NCBI GenBank assembly: GCA_937957915.1
Contig: CALGNZ010000117.1
Coordinates: 1 to 50,947, forward strand
Direction of reading: 5' to 3'
Source of the DNA: an uncultured Granulosicoccaceae bacterium
Lineage (GTDB): Bacteria > Pseudomonadota > Gammaproteobacteria > Granulosicoccales > Granulosicoccaceae
DNA length: 50,947 nucleotides
Both the position numbers and the translations under genes were made by a program. Below, one piece after another: positions 37,613-45,910 of this stretch (the stretch's first letter is position 1; each line of letters starts with the position of its first letter). The notes beneath the pieces were generated by a model, which did no database searches, was not told the origin of the DNA, and saw only the letters and a program-made list of their open reading frames with translations.

Positions 37613-38542
37613 ATGAGCACTTATGTTATTGGCGATATACAGGGTTGCTTTGACGAGTTGCAGCAACTGCTTGACCAGATAGCCTTTGACCCTGCGCACG
37701 ATACACTGTGGTTTGTCGGTGATCTGGTTAACCGCGGTACAGGGTCTTTACAAACACTGCGGTTCGTTAAATCACTCGGCGACAATGCTATCACTGTGCT
37801 GGGCAATCATGACCTTCACCTGTTAGCGCTATTCTGCGGCGTGCGGCCCAAAGGCAAAGACCCGACGCTCGAGCCAATTCTTAACGCAGAAGATTCGCAC
37901 GCACTGATCCACTGGTTGTGTCGTCAGCCTTTGCTGCATCGCGAAGACAACACCGTTATGGTGCATGCCGGATTGCACCGCAACTGGGGCATAGACACAG
38001 CAGAGTCACTGGCAAAAGAAATTGAAGCGAAACTGGCTTCAGCCAGGATCGCTGCCAACCCTGCAGTCAATCTGGACGCGGACCCTGAATCCGAAATTGA
38101 AGGCACTGTTGATCTGGAAGCACTGCGCTCTACAATGGCATCTCTGTACGGCGCAACCACTGGCACCTGGTCAGACAACGAAGGCACCGACAACCGATTA
38201 CGCTACGCGGTTAATTGCTTTACGCGCATGCGGTTCTGCGATCAAAACGGCACACCGGACTTCAAAAACTCCGGTGCACCCGGCACCCAGCCAGACACGC
38301 TGGTGCCGTGGTTTGAGTTACAGAACGAGTCTCAGAAACAACACACACTGTTGATCGGCCACTGGGCTGCGATGGGGTTGCAAACCATCGATAATCTTTA
38401 CGCGCTGGACAGCGGCTGTGTCTGGGGCAACACACTCACGGCCATGCGCCTGTCAGATAAAAAGCAGTACCACGTCAAATGCACAAGCTATCAACGCCAG
38501 AGCCCTCATGGTAATGCAAAAGCCTGGCGATCCAGCACGTAG
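37613..38542 (+). CDS. apaH: Symmetrical bis(5'-nucleosyl)-tetraphosphatase
   Basis: 309 residues. It hydrolyses Ap4A to two ADP. The metallophosphoesterase motifs are GDIQG (7-11), GDLVNRG, GNHD, and HAGL; GHWAAMGLQ and the final ALDSGCVWGNTLTAM are family-typical. An insertion at about 140-165 (EAKLASARIAANPA... acidic) makes it a little longer than the E. coli form. Its last 37 bp overlap, on the opposite strand, the 3' end of folA. Confidence 0.94.
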   Translation: MSTYVIGDIQGCFDELQQLLDQIAFDPAHDTLWFVGDLVNRGTGSLQTLRFVKSLGDNAITVLGNHDLHLLALFCGVRPKGKDPTLEPILNAEDSHALIHWLCRQPLLHREDNTVMVHAGLHRNWGIDTAESLAKEIEAKLASARIAANPAVNLDADPESEIEGTVDLEALRSTMASLYGATTGTWSDNEGTDNRLRYAVNCFTRMRFCDQNGTPDFKNSGAPGTQPDTLVPWFELQNESQKQHTLLIGHWAAMGLQTIDNLYALDSGCVWGNTLTAMRLSDKKQYHVKCTSYQRQSPHGNAKAWRSST

Positions 38543-39000
38543 TAGCAAAACTGATAGCCGCCGTCGCCACGCTCGTCATGCGGATCCTCTGAAACGATAG
38601 TCCAGTCGTTCCAGTCAAAACTGTCAAGCCAGGTGTCACCGGCAAACTCATGGTCGATCACTGTCAGGTAAAGTCGTTCGGTAACGGGCATTGCCAGCTT
38701 GCAAATCGACGCACCGCCAATAACCATCGCCTCTTCAGTGCCCTGCTCACGGGCTGCATTCAGCCCTTTCTGTAGCGAACCCGCCACCACCACGCCAGGC
38801 TCATTCCAGTTGGCGTCACGAGTTATCACAATGTTGGTGCGCCCGGGCAACGGCTTACCAATAGAGTCGAAGGTAACCCGCCCCATGACAATGGGCTTGT
38901 TCATCGTTACGCGTTTGAAGTACTTTAAATCAGACGAGATGTGCCACGGTAACCCACCAGTCTTACCGATCAGTTTGTTGCAATCCATTGCCATGATCAT
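38506..39000 (-). CDS. folA: Dihydrofolate reductase
   Basis: 164 residues. It reduces dihydrofolate with NADPH. Motifs: MAMDCNKLIGKTGGLPWHISSDLKYFK at the start (read as two halves: KLIGKTGGLPWH and SDLKYFK), PIVMGRVTFDSIGKPLPGR and VIGGASICKLAMP. I start at the ATG at 39000, where the family begins; the frame is open to 39081. It converges on apaH with a 37-bp tail overlap and no room for a terminator between them. Confidence 0.93.
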   Translation of the reverse strand: MIMAMDCNKLIGKTGGLPWHISSDLKYFKRVTMNKPIVMGRVTFDSIGKPLPGRTNIVITRDANWNEPGVVVAGSLQKGLNAAREQGTEEAMVIGGASICKLAMPVTERLYLTVIDHEFAGDTWLDSFDWNDWTIVSEDPHDERGDGGYQFCYYVLDRQAFALP

Positions 39001-39329
39001 TGAAGTTCGCAAGAGCCTGCACTCACCAGTTTGAATTGCTGCCAGATAGCTGAGAATACCACCGAAGAGCCCCTGCAACACCCGCAGGGTGTGTTGCTGC
39101 AGGCACTACCGGGCGAATTCTTCAGTCAGCACATACAAAGCGCACCAGTCGACACCGCAAAACTCACCGACCAAACACGACGGTTGAGATTCAGCCCTGT
39201 TTGCGTACTCCCTGCCGCAAATTAACGCTGCTATAACGCTACACAAACGAAGCACTAACCCACCCTCAATACACTCCTCGCATGACACGCCGTGCCCGTA
39301 CCGCAGGCAGACCGTCCGCGACACAGTCA

Positions 39330-39353
39330 TTTGATTGTTGAATCAAAGAGGAA
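39330..39353 (+). promoter_or_regulatory. Inverted repeat abutting the ribosome site of the LuxR-type gene
   Basis: Perfect 7-bp arms TTTGATT (39330-39336) and AATCAAA (39341-39347), 4-base centre. The right arm runs straight into AGAGGAA (39347-39353). It could be an operator for self-regulation or an RNA hairpin that limits ribosome access. Confidence 0.55.
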
Positions 39354-39361
39354 TAAACAGA

Positions 39362-39826
39362 ATGCCGACTCCATCGAACCTGTTCACACTACCGGTCTGC
39401 GATCAGGCCAGGCCAGCGGATATTGCCAGTCAGCGAATCTGCGAATATCAGCGTCGGTTTTCCGCTATAACGCGCAACCTTTCTCCCGATCAGATAGATC
39501 AGTTGTTTCAGACGATGCAGGCATTCATCAACACCGAGTACGAAGCTGCAACTGCGATGCCTTCAGATTGCAATGCGACAGCTCCTCCAACACTGCAAGC
39601 CGGGCCTGTGGTTAACGAAGAGCCACCCCTTAGCAAACGCGAACAGGAGGTGCTCGTCCTGATCAGCAATGGCTACAATCGGCGCGAAGTTGGAGATTCG
39701 CTTGGCATCAGCATCAACACGGCCGCACGCCACATTAGTAATGTCTATCGCAAGCTAAAGATCACCAGCGTCGCGGAGGCCACTCAATTCGCTCTGACGC
39801 ACTCTGACCATAGCTCCACGAGCTAA
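39362..39826 (+). CDS. Small LuxR-type transcription regulator
   Basis: 154 residues. The C-terminal helix-turn-helix spans about 88-148: LSKREQEVLVLISNGYNRREV, then SLGISINTAARHISNVYRKL. The N-terminal ~85 residues do not look like a receiver or an autoinducer-binding domain and contain a helical NLSPDQIDQLFQTMQAFI stretch. The ATG at 39362 has AGAGGAA upstream. It stands alone; the stop codon is inside a tandem 14-bp repeat. Confidence 0.82.
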   Translation: MPTPSNLFTLPVCDQARPADIASQRICEYQRRFSAITRNLSPDQIDQLFQTMQAFINTEYEAATAMPSDCNATAPPTLQAGPVVNEEPPLSKREQEVLVLISNGYNRREVGDSLGISINTAARHISNVYRKLKITSVAEATQFALTHSDHSSTS

Positions 39827-39890
39827 TACTTATGAGCAAATACCCCTGACCAATACACATATGCTAATACCCACAAGCTAATACCCGTGG
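39822..39890. repeat. Five tandem ~14-bp units at a gene end
   Basis: Units start at 39822, 39836, 39850, 39863 and 39877, with consensus near GCTAATACCC plus four variable bases. The first contains the stop codon of the LuxR-type gene. Confidence 0.8.
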
Positions 39891-39975
39891 CCTCATAACA
39901 GACCGGGGCCATAGAATACAACAGCGGATTTCAGCCTGCCGGCCATGCAACTGGCAGACTAAAACAATCTACGCA

Positions 39976-40602
39976 TCACGCTGTCAGCAACTCTACAAAG
40001 GCCAGCCTGCTTCCATTGACTTCATACACCGCCATTGCCCCGGTGTTTTCGAACAACTGATACAGCCACTGACCGTCTTCGCTCAGTTGCAGATCAACCC
40101 AACCATTCGCTATTTCAGTCGTTTTGTCCGCAACTTCACCGCTGACACCAAACGCTTCAAGCGTCGCGACCAACTCAAAACTCTCCGACCCCGCGCTGTC
40201 GCTCGCCTCAACGATTCGGTAGGTGGCTATTGTCGAGTCTTTGCCACTGGCCACCCAGAAATGATTCCCATCCGGCGCACCACATATCCACGAGGTATCA
40301 CTGAGTGCCGATCGTGCACTATCCGTACTCAGAGCACTGACTGAATGATCAGTCACACCTGAGTTACAGACCGCTTTCGCCCCGGTTGTTGGATTGGCTG
40401 TTGAATTGGTTGTTGTATTAAAAGATGAATTAATTGGATGATCGCTACGCTGGTCTCGCGCGAGGTCAACAGCGATGTCACCGACAACTGCCGGTGACTG
40501 CATTCCAACAGTTCGCGTTGTATAACCTGCAAAGGCCAGCATCACAGGGATGCTGCATGCCGACAGCGCCAGAACCGGGAGTTTACGTTCGTTTATTGAC
40601 AT
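39976..40602 (-). CDS. Unknown exported protein, beta-propeller-like end
   Basis: 208 residues. A signal peptide or N-terminal anchor (LPVLALSACSIPVMLAFAGY) is followed by a Thr/Asn/Ser-rich stretch and then two or three short repeats resembling propeller blades, such as CGAPDGNHFWVASGKDSTIATYRI and WVDLQLSEDGQWLYQLFENTGAMAVYEV (each quoted in part). Two Cys (about 110 and 138) could form a disulphide. It may be a remnant of a larger lactonase-like propeller. GGAGAG precedes the ATG at 40602. No functional context. Confidence 0.6.
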   Translation of the reverse strand: MSINERKLPVLALSACSIPVMLAFAGYTTRTVGMQSPAVVGDIAVDLARDQRSDHPINSSFNTTTNSTANPTTGAKAVCNSGVTDHSVSALSTDSARSALSDTSWICGAPDGNHFWVASGKDSTIATYRIVEASDSAGSESFELVATLEAFGVSGEVADKTTEIANGWVDLQLSEDGQWLYQLFENTGAMAVYEVNGSRLAFVELLTA

Positions 40603-40636
40603 GGGACTCTCCATTATTTCCGTGTTAATTTCATTC

Positions 40637-40695
40637 ATACTTAACGAAATTGTTCGCAATAGCGGGCCAAAAAACCGCGTCCGCAGGAGATCATT
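40637..40695 (+). repeat. Dispersed 59-bp element, copy B
   Basis: Matches the reverse complement of 13008-13066 at 50 of 59 positions without gaps. It lies just upstream of the unknown exported protein gene, which is transcribed away from it. Confidence 0.8.
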
Positions 40696-40799
40696 CATTC
40701 CTGGCCGGGCTCCTTGTCACGGGTATAATTTGAACAGAGAGTTGTTACAGAGAAATAACAAAACTAAAACTTTCCGGTGTTTTTTTCCGAGCGGCTCCT

Positions 40800-40855
40800 C
40801 GAATAGTCGCAGGCGAATAGTCGCACGCGATTAGTCACAGGGCGAATAATCACGG
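40800..40855. repeat. Four tandem 14-bp units
   Basis: Units at 40800-40813, 40814-40827, 40828-40841 and 40843-40855, consensus CGAATAGTCGCAGG with decreasing identity along the array. Confidence 0.85.
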
Positions 40856-40946
40856 CTCTCATCTTCAGAGTTCGGGCCGTCGGGTTCGTCGTGTCAATCC
40901 ACCAATGATTTACTTGTTAACTGCTTTATCCGCTAATCCGTGCGAA

Positions 40947-41990
40947 TCAATCAGCAGGACGCGTCGATCGATCATCAGAAGAATTTGCCTGTTCAGCTTT
41001 TCTATACGACCCATCACACACCGGCAATACATCCAGATGTTTAAGCATGCCAAAGAAGGCGGCGAGCTTCTGATTTTTATAGACATCAAGATCCAGATCA
41101 TCGTAGTTCAGAAACCCTTTACCGGTACGCAATCCGATACGGCCGTTTTCCATATTCTGATTAACGATCTCCGGTGCCGCATAGCGCTCCTCACCCGTTG
41201 CTTTGGTCATGTACTGACCTGCATGGTAAAGAATATCGCCACCACCCCAGTCGATAAACTCAAGCATACCCAGTATGGCAAAGCGAAATCCAAATCCGTA
41301 CTTACTGGCCTTATCGATATCTTCAACCGACGCCACACCTTCTTCTACCATGCGCGCCGCTTCGTTCATTGCAAGCATCTGCATTCGCGGCACAATGTAA
41401 CCCGGAGAAGCCTTGCAAACGACCGGAACCTTACCCATGGATTCAAGCAACTGCTTTAACGCAGTAATCGTTGTATCCGATGTAGCGGTCGCAGGTGAAA
41501 GCTCAACAAGCGGCACCAAAAAAGCCGGGTTGAGCCAGTGCGCATTTATGAATCGTTCGGGATGCGTAACCAGTGTTTGTAAATCGTCAGACAATATTGT
41601 CGAGGTAGTAGAGGCTATGATCACCTCGTGGGCGACCTGCGCACAAATCGTTTCAAACGCACTTGTTTTTGCCTCTAGTGTTTCCGGTACCGCCTCGAAA
41701 ACAAAATCGCAATGCTGCAGCGCAGACAAATCCGAAAACTCGACATTTGCACAGATCGCCGCCACATTCGATCGCTCAACCATACCAATGTCTGCAAGCA
41801 TATTGATCGCACCATGCACTTCACCCAGTGCCTCAGCACGCAATGCCTGTTCGTCATCAGCGCTGCGCTGCTTCAAGTCAATGATCTGTGATTTAACACC
41901 CGCCAGAGCACTGGCAACTGCAATACCACGGCCCATGCGACCGGCACCGGCGATAGCAACAACCGGGCCGCTATAATTCCTGTTACTCAA
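40947..41990 (-). CDS. 3-hydroxyacyl-CoA-dehydrogenase-family oxidoreductase
   Basis: 347 residues from a TTG that overlaps the preceding stop (TTGA). The NAD site is VAIAGAGRMGRG near the start; the catalytic-type His is in INAHWLNPAFLVPLVEL, and the C-terminal half has the helical substrate domain ending NGRIGLRTGKGFLNYD. The family includes 3-hydroxybutyryl-CoA, L-carnitine and L-gulonate dehydrogenases. Coupling to an opine-dehydrogenase-like gene makes a free 2- or 3-hydroxy acid at least as likely a substrate as a CoA ester. Confidence 0.85.
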   Translation of the reverse strand: MSNRNYSGPVVAIAGAGRMGRGIAVASALAGVKSQIIDLKQRSADDEQALRAEALGEVHGAINMLADIGMVERSNVAAICANVEFSDLSALQHCDFVFEAVPETLEAKTSAFETICAQVAHEVIIASTTSTILSDDLQTLVTHPERFINAHWLNPAFLVPLVELSPATATSDTTITALKQLLESMGKVPVVCKASPGYIVPRMQMLAMNEAARMVEEGVASVEDIDKASKYGFGFRFAILGMLEFIDWGGGDILYHAGQYMTKATGEERYAAPEIVNQNMENGRIGLRTGKGFLNYDDLDLDVYKNQKLAAFFGMLKHLDVLPVCDGSYRKAEQANSSDDRSTRPAD

Positions 41991-43090
41991 TGTGCTCTTC
42001 CAGTATCAAATCCATTTTGCAGTAGCGCTGACACAGCATCGATAGTCATATCACCCAGCCCCAGGCTTTCAAGCGTGCGACCATGACTACGAAAATCTTC
42101 ACCACAGATAGATGACCCCAACGCCAGCAGCCCGGTGGCCACCGGCGCCGGTGTACCACACCAATCGGCAATGGACACCAGCAGCGACAATCCAACGGCC
42201 ACATCCTCGCGCATGTAGCGATGCTCTGTCAGCACCAGATGCTCGCGCCAGTCACCCGAATCAGTGAGCTTTTCATGCGCCAGATTGCCGTACATCCATT
42301 CCTCGGCATCATTGTCGTAGTGGTTGGCCAGCGGGAAGTGCGGCTCACCAAAGCCCAGTGCAATTCTGGTTGAAATACGCTCTGCATCAAGCTGGTCAGT
42401 CACTCGCCTGATCGCCGGCTGTGTACCTTCGTTATGAATATCCCAGTGCTCAAAATGCTCTATCGGACCGGCATTCATGATAATCAGTGGCGGGTGAATA
42501 ATCGGCCCTGCATTCATTAGCGCACCAGACAAGGCATTGCCGGCATCTTCAACCGACGGATAAGCAGACGCTATAACGCTCAATGCATGTTCTGACAGCC
42601 GATGCGGAAATACCCCGGTCGGCAGACGTGTCGCGCGAGTGGTGATGGCAATTTCGAATTCTGCATGTGTGCGTGCCAGGTAGGGCAATGTGCCAGCTTC
42701 TGCAAACGCAACTTGCGCTGAGTTACCACTATCCTGAACAATCTTTGCCATGATAAAACTGCCAAAACTGCCCGGTGGTAAATAGACGACTTGTTGGTCT
42801 GCCAGATGCGGCGCCATCAATCGCGCGATATCTGCCTGTGCATTGGCAGGCGTCGGGCAAACAATCAACTGTGCGCCAGACAAGGCCTCTTCAATTTTAT
42901 CTGTAACAACGTGGACAGTAACTTCACGACTGCCATTGGAGTCTTTCAGTGTCAGCGCATTAGCATTCGCTTTGAGGGCAGCAATTGCCTTTGCATCTCT
43001 GCGCCACCACTGCACCTGATGACCGTTCAGGGTTAAATCTGCAGCGGCGGCGTGTGATCCATTGCCTCCACCAAGCACCGCTATCTTCAT
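41987..43090 (-). CDS. NAD/NADP octopine/nopaline dehydrogenase family protein
   Basis: 367 residues. The Rossmann start is KIAVLGGGNGSHAAAADL, followed by VYLPPGSFGSF and, in the C-terminal domain, NAGPIIHPPLIIMNAGPIEH, the His-containing opine dehydrogenase signature region. Family members join an amino acid to a 2-oxo acid by reductive amination, or split such opines. It is coupled by overlap to the hydroxyacyl-CoA-dehydrogenase-like gene downstream. The substrate cannot be read from sequence. Confidence 0.86.
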   Translation of the reverse strand: MKIAVLGGGNGSHAAAADLTLNGHQVQWWRRDAKAIAALKANANALTLKDSNGSREVTVHVVTDKIEEALSGAQLIVCPTPANAQADIARLMAPHLADQQVVYLPPGSFGSFIMAKIVQDSGNSAQVAFAEAGTLPYLARTHAEFEIAITTRATRLPTGVFPHRLSEHALSVIASAYPSVEDAGNALSGALMNAGPIIHPPLIIMNAGPIEHFEHWDIHNEGTQPAIRRVTDQLDAERISTRIALGFGEPHFPLANHYDNDAEEWMYGNLAHEKLTDSGDWREHLVLTEHRYMREDVAVGLSLLVSIADWCGTPAPVATGLLALGSSICGEDFRSHGRTLESLGLGDMTIDAVSALLQNGFDTGRAH

Positions 43091-43222
43091 ATTATTGGCC
43101 TTTCTTTCTAATATTGCTAAAGCTTTGATTGTGGTAGATCAGCACATTAAAGACACACGCCCGACTGTTTTATAAACAACAGTTAGCTAAACAGGAGGAT
43201 ACTACCCGCTGTGCCGGTCTGA

Positions 43223-44326
43223 TCAATGTCGTACGAAATCTGCAAGACTCAACAACAACCTGTCATTGTGTTCTGGCAGGGAAATCGAAAAGCGAATAAA
43301 TTTTTCGAGCCCTGCTTCCCTTGTTTGATTAACCAGTATTCCGGCATCGTCATACAAATGAACCGCCAGCGCATCCGCGCTGTTTACGCCACCACTGACG
43401 GCACTACCGTTGTCTAATCTGGCCATTACAAAATTAGCACTACTGGGGACTGCACTTATTCCCAGTGACGACAACTGCCGGCTTACTCGCTCGCGCTCTG
43501 CAACTATGATTTTTACACGGCTGCGCATTGATTCGAACGCTTCTATTGCTGCGACTGCCGCAGCCTGGGCAACCGCATTGGCGGTTCCCATTCCACGTGC
43601 CGCATACAACGCTGGAATCATCCATTCGGGCGCATACAGCCAGCCTATCCGAAGCCCGGCCAGTCCATACGCTTTAGAAAAGGTTTGTGTGATGATGACG
43701 TTATCAAACTCAGTGACAAGTTTATGCATAGAGCCGCAATAATCCTCATCTGCAAACTCACCATACGCCAGATCAATCACAAGTACAGTTTTCGCCGGAA
43801 GCGATGAAGCAAGTCGACGCAGTTCGCTCTCGTCAATCATGGTACCGGTTGGATTATTGGGGTTCGCAAGAAAAACAACAGTGGTTTTATCTGAAACATT
43901 GTCCAGCAATGCATCAACACTTGTCGTGTAGCCAGTCTCTGGCGCTTTAACCAGTGTGGCACCAACTCTGTTGGCGACAATTGGAAACTGAATATAGCCA
44001 AACTCGGAAATCAGTATTTCATCACCGGTACGAGCGAACACGCGGCCGATTACATCGAGCAACTCCTCTGAACCGTTGCCGCAAATAACTTGCTCCTGAT
44101 TCAGCGCCCATTTGCCTGCAATTGCCTCACGCAGCAATTGACAAGAGGGGTTACCGTACAAGTTGGCATTCGACGCGCTGTCATCTATTGCCAGCTGTAC
44201 CGCATCAGATGGTGGCCATGGCAGTTCGTTAAAGCTGAGATTGATAACCGGCAAGCCTTTTGGTTGCGGCTTGACGATTCGCGCTCGAATGTTGAGCGGC
44301 TCAATATAGATACTTGCTCGGTCCAT
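43223..44326 (-). CDS. Class I/II PLP aminotransferase, histidinol-phosphate-like
   Basis: 367 residues. The PLP lysine is in TFSKAYGLAGLRIGW; NPNNPTGT, the GNGSEELLD phosphate-binding loop and the C-terminal FIRFSIS Arg are visible. It resembles HisC/CobD-type enzymes, but no histidine or cobalamin genes are near. It is the first gene of the leftward unit with the opine-dehydrogenase-like gene 132 bp on, so it may supply or consume the amino or 2-oxo acid partner of that reaction. Confidence 0.87.
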   Translation of the reverse strand: MDRASIYIEPLNIRARIVKPQPKGLPVINLSFNELPWPPSDAVQLAIDDSASNANLYGNPSCQLLREAIAGKWALNQEQVICGNGSEELLDVIGRVFARTGDEILISEFGYIQFPIVANRVGATLVKAPETGYTTSVDALLDNVSDKTTVVFLANPNNPTGTMIDESELRRLASSLPAKTVLVIDLAYGEFADEDYCGSMHKLVTEFDNVIITQTFSKAYGLAGLRIGWLYAPEWMIPALYAARGMGTANAVAQAAAVAAIEAFESMRSRVKIIVAERERVSRQLSSLGISAVPSSANFVMARLDNGSAVSGGVNSADALAVHLYDDAGILVNQTREAGLEKFIRFSISLPEHNDRLLLSLADFVRH

Positions 44327-44463
44327 TTCTTTTTTCTGGTGCTTGTGCAGTGTGAGTATGAGAGAGGCTTGCGATCGCCACTAAGGCGTTAGTCATCGGT
44401 GACATTCCAGCCGCTCAATTTTTAATCGCCCACGCCTGAATTGCATTTGCCCGAGCACCCTTT

Positions 44464-44493
44464 GCCCTCATAGCCATTGCCCTCATAGCCATT
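44464..44493. repeat. Exact tandem 15-bp pair
   Basis: GCCCTCATAGCCATT occurs twice in direct succession, 44464-44478 and 44479-44493. Confidence 0.9.
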
Positions 44494-44541
44494 GGCCTGG
44501 CCCTTACCCGCGCCAGCATTCAGCCCCAGCTGGTGTTTGTG

Positions 44542-44580
44542 GCAATTCGACGTTGCATTTCGACGTGGCATTTCGACATC
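44542..44580. repeat. Three tandem 13-bp units
   Basis: Units 44542-44554, 44555-44567 and 44568-44580 share GCATTTCGAC with small changes. Confidence 0.8.
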
Positions 44581-44750
44581 GAACCATCCTGAGCCACCCT
44601 TCAGCGATGAGCTGCAATGCGCTGTTTGACCGTTTTGTGCACTTTGAAGGTTGCACTACATTAGCATATACAATAGCCTCAGGCTCAGGCAAACGCTGTT
44701 CAGATTGCCGTCTTTCAACCGCGCCGCCAGGCGCAGAACCGGGGAAATCC

Positions 44751-45782
44751 TTGAAAATAGTCAGCACAGCTCGCAGAGCAATTCTACGCAGGACAGCATT
44801 GGTCGCTGTGGCCACTGGTGCCCTGACCCTAACCGCCGGGGTCGCCCAGGCGGTAGACAAAGTATCCGCTGTACACGCATTCCCGCCATTCCTGGTCTAC
44901 ACCAAGACATTTCTGGCAATGGTTGAAGATATCAACAAGCGCGGTGAAGGCATTGTCGAAATCAACGTGCGCGGTGGACCAGAAGCCATTGGCATGTTTG
45001 AGCAACCCAATGCGGTACGCGACGGTGTTGTCGACATGGTACACACGCCCGGTAGTTTTTATGGTGCCTCGGTACCTGAAATCGATGCCATGGTAGCCGC
45101 CCGCGTCACACCGATGGAAGCCCGCAGTAATGGTGGTGCAGCACTGATGGACGAAGCCCACCAAAAGCGTTTTGGCGTGCGACATCTGGGCTGGATCGAT
45201 GGCGGTGTACAATTCCACATCTACAACTCAAAGCCATTCAACTTTGGTGATGACGGCGTGGTCGATCTGAGCGGCGTTAAACTACGCGACAATCCAATCT
45301 ATCATGCGTTTTTTGAAGCACTGAATGCAACCACCGCATCTATGCCTTCAACCGAAGTATATGCAGCATTAGAAAAAGGTGTAGTCGACGCAAGTGCGTG
45401 GACGTCCATCGGCTTAATGGACCTCAAGTGGGACAAATTCGTTAAGTACCGAATTGACCCTGCTTTCTACAATACTGATATTGGCGTTATATTTAATCAG
45501 GATAGCTGGAACGCATTGTCTGCAGAATCGCAAAAGCTGATTGAAGAAGTTGTCATCGAGTGGGAAGCAAAATCATTCGCTGATCGCCAGAAAGATGTTG
45601 TTGCCGACGCTGCAGAGCTGCAAAAGCGTGGCATGGAGTTCGTACCAATGTCTGAGGAGGCGTCAGCCAAATACCTGCAGATGGCCGACGACGCATCATG
45701 GTCACGCATGAAAGGACGGCTTGACAAAATGGGTGGCGACAACAGCTACGACGCATTGCGCAAGACCTACTACGGCGAATAA
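44751..45782 (+). CDS. TRAP transporter substrate-binding protein (DctP type)
   Basis: 343 residues. A signal peptide with an Arg-rich start (RRAILRRTALVAVA) ends at AQA. The mature part follows the DctP pattern, including FNFGDDGVVDLSGVKLRDN, STEVYAALEKGVVDA and NQDSWNALSAESQKLIEE. It binds an organic acid in the periplasm and hands it to the membrane subunits. I chose the TTG at 44751 because GGGGA stands five bases before it and the signal peptide starts there; the frame is open to 44553. The ligand is unknown. Confidence 0.88.
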   Translation: MKIVSTARRAILRRTALVAVATGALTLTAGVAQAVDKVSAVHAFPPFLVYTKTFLAMVEDINKRGEGIVEINVRGGPEAIGMFEQPNAVRDGVVDMVHTPGSFYGASVPEIDAMVAARVTPMEARSNGGAALMDEAHQKRFGVRHLGWIDGGVQFHIYNSKPFNFGDDGVVDLSGVKLRDNPIYHAFFEALNATTASMPSTEVYAALEKGVVDASAWTSIGLMDLKWDKFVKYRIDPAFYNTDIGVIFNQDSWNALSAESQKLIEEVVIEWEAKSFADRQKDVVADAAELQKRGMEFVPMSEEASAKYLQMADDASWSRMKGRLDKMGGDNSYDALRKTYYGE

Positions 45783-45808
45783 ACCGCAACTTGCTTTTTT
45801 AAGGGTAA

Positions 45809-45828
45809 GCGGAGCCTATCGGCTCCGC
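45809..45828 (+). promoter_or_regulatory. Intercistronic hairpin between TRAP P and Q genes
   Basis: A perfect 8-bp stem (45809-45816 with 45821-45828, 4-base loop) with possible outer GGGT/ACCC pairing and no T tract, 27 bp past the binding-protein stop. It probably stabilises the upstream message so that binding protein exceeds membrane subunits. Confidence 0.65.
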
Positions 45829-45910
45829 GTACACCCTCGCTTCACTTACCTCTGCCCGCCTCCGCCATTACAACAACCGTTAACAACAGACTTTTTATGC
45901 GTGCACCTCT

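Larger units (their letters stand above)
40603..40946. other. 344-bp non-coding stretch with repeats
   Basis: Holds copy B of the 59-bp element (40637-40695), a TATAAT at 40724-40729 without a good -35 box, a 6-bp stem (40742-40747 with 40756-40761), a seven-T run (40780-40786) and four tandem 14-bp units (40800-40855). No gene is supported; a small RNA is possible but not shown. Confidence 0.5.
44327..44750. other. 424-bp divergent region with tandem repeats
   Basis: Lies between the leftward aminotransferase and the rightward TRAP genes. It holds tandem units at 44464-44493 and 44542-44580. A plus-strand frame is open from 44553 but is not transporter-like before 44751. No promoter could be assigned. 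Confidence 0.5.

Noticed and set aside
39822..40855. CRISPR array
   Set aside because: Units are directly adjacent with no spacers and too short; no cas gene is present.
40905..41459. 184-codon plus-strand open frame
   Set aside because: Mostly antisense to the 3-hydroxyacyl-CoA-dehydrogenase-like gene; composition is that of a shadow frame.
43223..44326. hisC or cobD
   Set aside because: Motifs allow either, but no histidine or cobalamin gene is near; context favours another substrate.
44553..44750. N-terminal extension of the TRAP binding protein
   Set aside because: The 66 extra residues precede a clear signal peptide, cover tandem repeats, and the TTG at 44751 has a good ribosome site.
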